Assembly: GCF_004683865.2 (NCBI RefSeq)
Contig: NZ_CP038439.1
Location: forward strand, 2,358,001 to 2,422,000
Direction: 5' to 3'
Origin: Paracoccus liaowanqingii
GTDB lineage: Bacteria > Pseudomonadota > Alphaproteobacteria > Rhodobacterales > Rhodobacteraceae
DNA: 64,000 nt
Below the pieces are notes generated by a model, which did not search any database, was not told where the DNA came from, and worked only from the letters and a program-made list of their open reading frames with translations. A program made the position numbers and the translations under genes. Shown piece by piece: positions 60,661 through 64,000 of this stretch (its first letter is position 1; the number at the start of each line of letters is the position of its first letter).

Positions 60661-60923
60661 GTCGTGAAATCTCTCGTCTGGATGTCTGGGCCGGTCGTTC
60701 GGCCAGAGGCGGGGAAGCCGGATGCCGGCCCCGAAGTTCCCCTTCCTTTCGCAAACGTCAGGTGGCGCGCGCGCCCCGGAGGCCATTCCTGCAAATCGGT
60801 GACAGCCGCCGCCCCTCGGCCCCGCGCCGGCTTGCCAGTCCCGGCGGGACGCGACAAGGATGTGCCCGGGATCGCCCGATCCGCGCAGGGCGTCCTGCGG
60901 CACCAAGATTACAGGAGACATCC

Positions 60924-61931
60924 ATGCGTCGGAAAAGCCTGACACAGTTTCTGGTCGAGCAGCAGCGCGAGCACGAATCCCTGCCCGGGCAGCTGCGGCT
61001 GCTGCTGGAGGTCGTGGCGCGGGCCTGCAAGCGCATCGGCTATACCGTCAACCAGGCGGGGACCGACGGGCTTCTGGGCGACGAGGGCGCGATCAACGTG
61101 CAGGGCGAGGCGCAGAAGCGGCTGGACGTGATGGCCAACGAGATGCTGCTGGAGGCCAACGAATGGGGCGGGCACCTGGCCGCCATGGCCTCGGAGGAGA
61201 TGGACACGATCCATCCGGTGCCCAACCGCTATCCGATGGGCGAATACCTGATGATGTTCGATCCGATCGACGGATCCAGCAATGTCGACGTGGCGCTGTC
61301 CGTGGGCACGATCTTCTCGGTGGTCGAGGCGCCAGCCGACATCTCGGGCCGCACCCCCACGGAAGCGGATTTCCTGATGCCCGGGCGGCGGCAGGTCGCG
61401 GCGGGCTATGCGCTCTACGGTCCGCAGACGCTGCTGGTCCTGTCGGTCGGCACCGGCGTCTACGAGTTCTCGCTGGACCGGACGATGGGCGCGTGGGAGC
61501 TGACCGGAGAAAACCTGCGCATCCCCAAGGGCAAGCGCGAATTCGCGATCAACATGTCCAACCGCCGCCACTGGTCCCAGCCGGTGCGCAGCTATATCGA
61601 CGACTGCATGGCGGGCAAGGACGGCCCCCTGGGCCATGACTACGGGATGCGCTGGACCGGGTCGATGGTGGCCGACATCCACCGCATCCTCAAGCGCGGC
61701 GGGGTCTTCATGTACCCCTGGGACAGCCGCAACCCCAATGCGGCGGGCAAGCTGCGGCTTCTCTACGAGGCCAATCCGATGGGTTTCCTGATCGAGCAGG
61801 CCGGCGGCCTGGCCTACGAGGAGAACCACACGATCCTGGACATCCAGCCGCAGGCCCTGCACCAGCGGGTCGGCGTGACCATGGGCGACCGCGACGAGGT
61901 CCAGCGGATCCTGGGCTATTTTGAGGCCTGA
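60924..61931 (+). CDS. fbp: Class I fructose-1,6-bisphosphatase
   Basis: 335 residues from the ATG at 60924, with AGGAGA upstream. Hydrolyses fructose 1,6-bisphosphate in gluconeogenesis. Metal-site motifs EEMD (91-94) and DPIDGSSN (113-120), and later [26 protein letters not shown]. No other Calvin-cycle gene is adjacent, so a gluconeogenic role is the simplest reading. The 263 bases upstream separate it from the PAP2 gene. Confidence 0.97.
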   Translation: MRRKSLTQFLVEQQREHESLPGQLRLLLEVVARACKRIGYTVNQAGTDGLLGDEGAINVQGEAQKRLDVMANEMLLEANEWGGHLAAMASEEMDTIHPVPNRYPMGEYLMMFDPIDGSSNVDVALSVGTIFSVVEAPADISGRTPTEADFLMPGRRQVAAGYALYGPQTLLVLSVGTGVYEFSLDRTMGAWELTGENLRIPKGKREFAINMSNRRHWSQPVRSYIDDCMAGKDGPLGHDYGMRWTGSMVADIHRILKRGGVFMYPWDSRNPNAAGKLRLLYEANPMGFLIEQAGGLAYEENHTILDIQPQALHQRVGVTMGDRDEVQRILGYFEA

Positions 61932-62147
61932 CGGGGTCGGGCTGCGAAGGGGCCTCGCCGTTCCGGACTGCCGGGGCGGCGACCGGTCCGGAGGCCCTGC
62001 CGCATCCGCGCCTCGGCCTGATCGCGGCGCAGGTGCGGGCCGGGGTCGCCGCCCCGAGGGCGCGGCCGATGCGATGCGCTGTTCGTGCCGCTTGATCGCG
62101 CGGCCAAAGCCCCGCAGTCTGGCCCGCGACACGGAGAAGAGGTGCCC

Positions 62148-63233
62148 ATGCCCGGCGGCGATGCCCCGCGGATCCTGCTGCTGGGGGCGGGACATGCGAA
62201 CCTGCTGGCGGTCCCCCTGCTGCGCGCGGGCCTGCCCCGGGCGCGCATCACGCTGGTCGATGCGGGAAGCCATGCGATCTATTCGGGGATGTTTCCGGGC
62301 CATGTGGCGGGGCATTACGCGCCCGCCGACCTGAGCGTCGATCTGGCTGCCGTCGCGGTCCGGCACGGCATCGCCTTCCTGCAGGCGCGGGTGGCCGGGC
62401 TGGATCCCGCCGCGCGCGAGGTCCGGCTGAGCGAAGATCGGCGCCTTGCCTATGATCTGGCCGTGCTAGATCTGGGCAGCCAGGCCGCCATGCCCGAGAT
62501 CGCGGGCTTCGAGCGACATGCGGTCCCGGTCAAGCCTCTGGACGGCGCGCTGGCCCGGCTGGCGCGACTGCCGCCGGGCGCGCCCGCCGCGATCATCGGC
62601 GGCGGGGTGGCGGGGGTCGAGCTGGCCCTGGCGCTGGCCCACCGCCGGGCCGGGGCGGTCACGCTGATCGAGGCCGGGCCCACCCTCGTGGCCAGCCTGG
62701 GGCCCCGGGCGCAGGCGCTTCTGCGCCGCGCGCTGGACCGCGCCGGGGTGCGGGTGCGGGTGCGGGTGCAGGTCGCGGAGGTCACGGACCGGCAGGTGAT
62801 CCTGCAGGACGGGGCGCGGATCGACAGCGCCTTCACGATGGGCGTGGCCGGCGCGCGGGCGCAGGGCTGGTGGGCACGCGATCTGCCGGTGGACGGCGCG
62901 GGCTTCGTGCGCGTCACCCCCAGCTTGCAGGTCGAGGGGTATCCTATGCTGTTCGCCGCCGGGGATTGCGCCGCGATGATGCACGCCCCGCGCCCCAAGG
63001 CCGGGGTCTTCGCGGTCCGGCAGGCGCCGGTGCTGGCGCGCAACGTGATCGCCCTGCATCGCGGCAGGGCGCCGGAACGCCACGATCCGCAGCGCCATGC
63101 CCTGAAGATCGTCTCGCTTGGCGGGCGGACGGCGCTGGCGGAATGGCGCGGGATGACCCTGCACGGGCCGTGGCTGTGGCGCTGGAAGGACCGCATCGAC
63201 CGACGCTTCATCGCCGGTCTGCGCGGGGGGTGA
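62148..63233 (+). CDS. FAD/NAD(P)-binding oxidoreductase resembling the N-terminal domain of fused SelD
   Basis: 361 residues from the ATG at 62148, with a purine-rich GAGAAGAGG upstream. NDH-2-like flavoprotein: first dinucleotide motif LLLGAGHANLL (11-20), second IIGGGVAGVELALAL (149-162), and FAAGDCAAMM for FAD near the end. YSGMFPGHVAGHY (45-57) closely resembles the flavoprotein domain found fused to selenophosphate synthetase, but no synthetase domain follows; the gene stops at 63233. No SelD is visible, so the role is open; redox chemistry with a quinone or thiol is inference. Confidence 0.82.
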   Translation: MPGGDAPRILLLGAGHANLLAVPLLRAGLPRARITLVDAGSHAIYSGMFPGHVAGHYAPADLSVDLAAVAVRHGIAFLQARVAGLDPAAREVRLSEDRRLAYDLAVLDLGSQAAMPEIAGFERHAVPVKPLDGALARLARLPPGAPAAIIGGGVAGVELALALAHRRAGAVTLIEAGPTLVASLGPRAQALLRRALDRAGVRVRVRVQVAEVTDRQVILQDGARIDSAFTMGVAGARAQGWWARDLPVDGAGFVRVTPSLQVEGYPMLFAAGDCAAMMHAPRPKAGVFAVRQAPVLARNVIALHRGRAPERHDPQRHALKIVSLGGRTALAEWRGMTLHGPWLWRWKDRIDRRFIAGLRGG

Positions 63234-63252
63234 CGGCGCCCTGCCGGCGCTT

Positions 63253-63858
63253 TCAGTCGAAGGCCGTCCAGCCCTGGTGCCAGCGCAGCAGTGTCGTGAC
63301 CGCGCAGGCGGCGGCGAAGATCCCCGCCAGCAGCGGGAAGCTGCCGGGAAAGGCGCACATGGCGAGGAACAGGACGATCGTCTCGAACCCCTCGGTCAGC
63401 CCGCCCAGATAGTAGATGCCCTTGGACGGAAAGGCCTCGGCCTGGCGCCCACGCTTGGCCGCGATGGCGGCGAAGGCCAGGAAGGACGATCCGGTGCCCA
63501 CGAAGGCCGCGATCAGCACCGCCGCGGGCAGCGCGTTCGCCGCCGGATCCTGCAGCGCGAAGCCCAGGGGCACCAGCGCGTAGAAGACGAAATCCAGCGC
63601 GATGTCCAGGAACGCCCCGCGATCGGTCGGCCCCGCGATGCGCGCCACCGCGCCGTCCAGCCCGTCCATCAGCCGGTTGGCCGCGATCAGCGCCGCCGCC
63701 GCCAGCCACCAGCCGAAGGCCAGCGCCCCCACCGCCAGAAGGCCCAAGGCAAAGCCCGCGATGCTGAGCGTATCGGCCCGGACGCCGCGCCGGGCCAGCC
63801 AGCGCGCGGGCGGGTGCATCGCGGCGCGCAGCAAAGGTTGCAGTCGGGCATCGATCAT
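63253..63858 (-). CDS. CDP-alcohol phosphatidyltransferase-family protein
   Basis: 201 residues, about six helices. The active-site motif is present: Asp68-Gly69, Ala72-Arg73, Gly81, Asp85, Asp89 (DGAVARIAGPTDRGAFLDIALD is split here as DGAVAR, G, D, D), with seven residues between Arg and Gly instead of the usual eight. Makes a phospholipid-like product from a CDP-alcohol; which alcohol is unknown. Its ATG overlaps the stop of the next minus-strand gene upstream (ATGA), tying it to a flavoprotein. Confidence 0.88.
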   Translation of the reverse strand: MIDARLQPLLRAAMHPPARWLARRGVRADTLSIAGFALGLLAVGALAFGWWLAAAALIAANRLMDGLDGAVARIAGPTDRGAFLDIALDFVFYALVPLGFALQDPAANALPAAVLIAAFVGTGSSFLAFAAIAAKRGRQAEAFPSKGIYYLGGLTEGFETIVLFLAMCAFPGSFPLLAGIFAAACAVTTLLRWHQGWTAFD

Positions 63859-64000
63859 CCGCGCCTCCAGCGGTGGACCCGCGCGGCCAGGTCCAGGGCG
63901 CGCGGGCTGACATGGGCACGGCGCCAGGCGCCGGCGGTGGCCTTGGCGGCCTCGGACCAGGTGGGATAGGCGTGGATCGTGCCCAGGATCTTGGACAGGC
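63855..64000 (-). CDS. C-terminus of a mercuric-reductase-like FAD oxidoreductase (window edge)
   Basis: Only the last 48 codons are visible, ending at TGA 63855. The stretch KILGTIHAYPTWSEAAKATAGAW matches the C-terminal region of the pyridine nucleotide-disulfide oxidoreductase family close to mercuric reductase (HPYPTWAEA-like). Substrate cannot be judged. The following CDP-alcohol phosphatidyltransferase starts within its stop. Confidence 0.72.
   Translation of the reverse strand, partial: LSKILGTIHAYPTWSEAAKATAGAWRRAHVSPRALDLAARVHRWRRG

Noticed and set aside
62148..63233. Selenophosphate synthetase (selD) call
   Set aside because: Only the flavoprotein domain is present; the kinase/synthetase domain is missing and the next gene is on the other strand.

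Overview
The window is a GC-rich chromosomal segment from an alphaproteobacterium, most likely Rhodobacterales and plausibly a Paracoccus-like member of the Rhodobacteraceae. The lineage call is an inference from gene order and family content: the division/cell-wall cluster order, the yajC-secD-secF-Mth938-ccmABCDG block, a DUF2484 gene beside murC, an FtsZ ending in [10 protein letters not shown], and a TIGR02300 zinc-ribbon protein. Nearly all of it is core metabolism and housekeeping. I see no prophage, transposase, plasmid origin, CRISPR array or defence island.

Layout. 1-6.7 kb: a divergent LysR regulator and a valine/isobutyrate catabolic cluster (mmsA, a YbdK-type ligase, an acyl-CoA dehydrogenase, a 3-hydroxyisobutyryl-CoA hydrolase-like crotonase, mmsB). 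6.7-7.5 kb: two small related exported proteins of unknown function. 7.5-22.1 kb (minus strand): ftsW, murG, murC, two small membrane proteins, murB, ddlB, ftsQ, ftsA, ftsZ, lpxC, bamD, recN. 22.2-31 kb: ccdA, rne with a long leader, an SRAP protein, an alpha/beta hydrolase, yciB, an EamA transporter and a DUF1223 protein. 31-36 kb: acnA and ggt. 36-42 kb (minus): yajC, secD, secF, an Mth938-like protein, then ccmA, B, C, D and G for cytochrome c maturation. 42-50 kb: mazG, dusA, tRNA-Val, an HU-like gene, lon, an orphan histidine kinase, an MBL-fold hydrolase and tRNA-Asn. 50-57.4 kb: pabC, pabB, mfd, a membrane protein, hemB and a SYLF lipoprotein. 57.5-64 kb: a GntR regulator, a YgjP-like protein, a TIGR02300 protein, tRNA-Ala, a PAP2 phosphatase, fbp, and a flavoprotein / CDP-alcohol phosphotransferase / flavoprotein group that runs off the window.

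How the genes work together. Many neighbours share 1-13 base stop/start overlaps (ATGA, GTGA, TGATG), so the murG-murC, ccm, secF-Mth938-ccmA and mfd-pabB groups are probably translationally coupled. CcdA and CcmG can both feed reductant to apocytochrome c, with CcmABCD moving and holding haem; HemB supplies the haem precursor.

The most unusual structure is a composite hairpin element found four times at gene ends (2318-2372, 33872-33971, 43049-43106, 57488-57574). It comes with two alternative tails, and its middle stem differs in sequence but keeps its pairing. It looks like a dispersed, structured 3'-end or terminator element, and one copy supplies the last codons and stop of dusA. I found no clear new multi-gene system.
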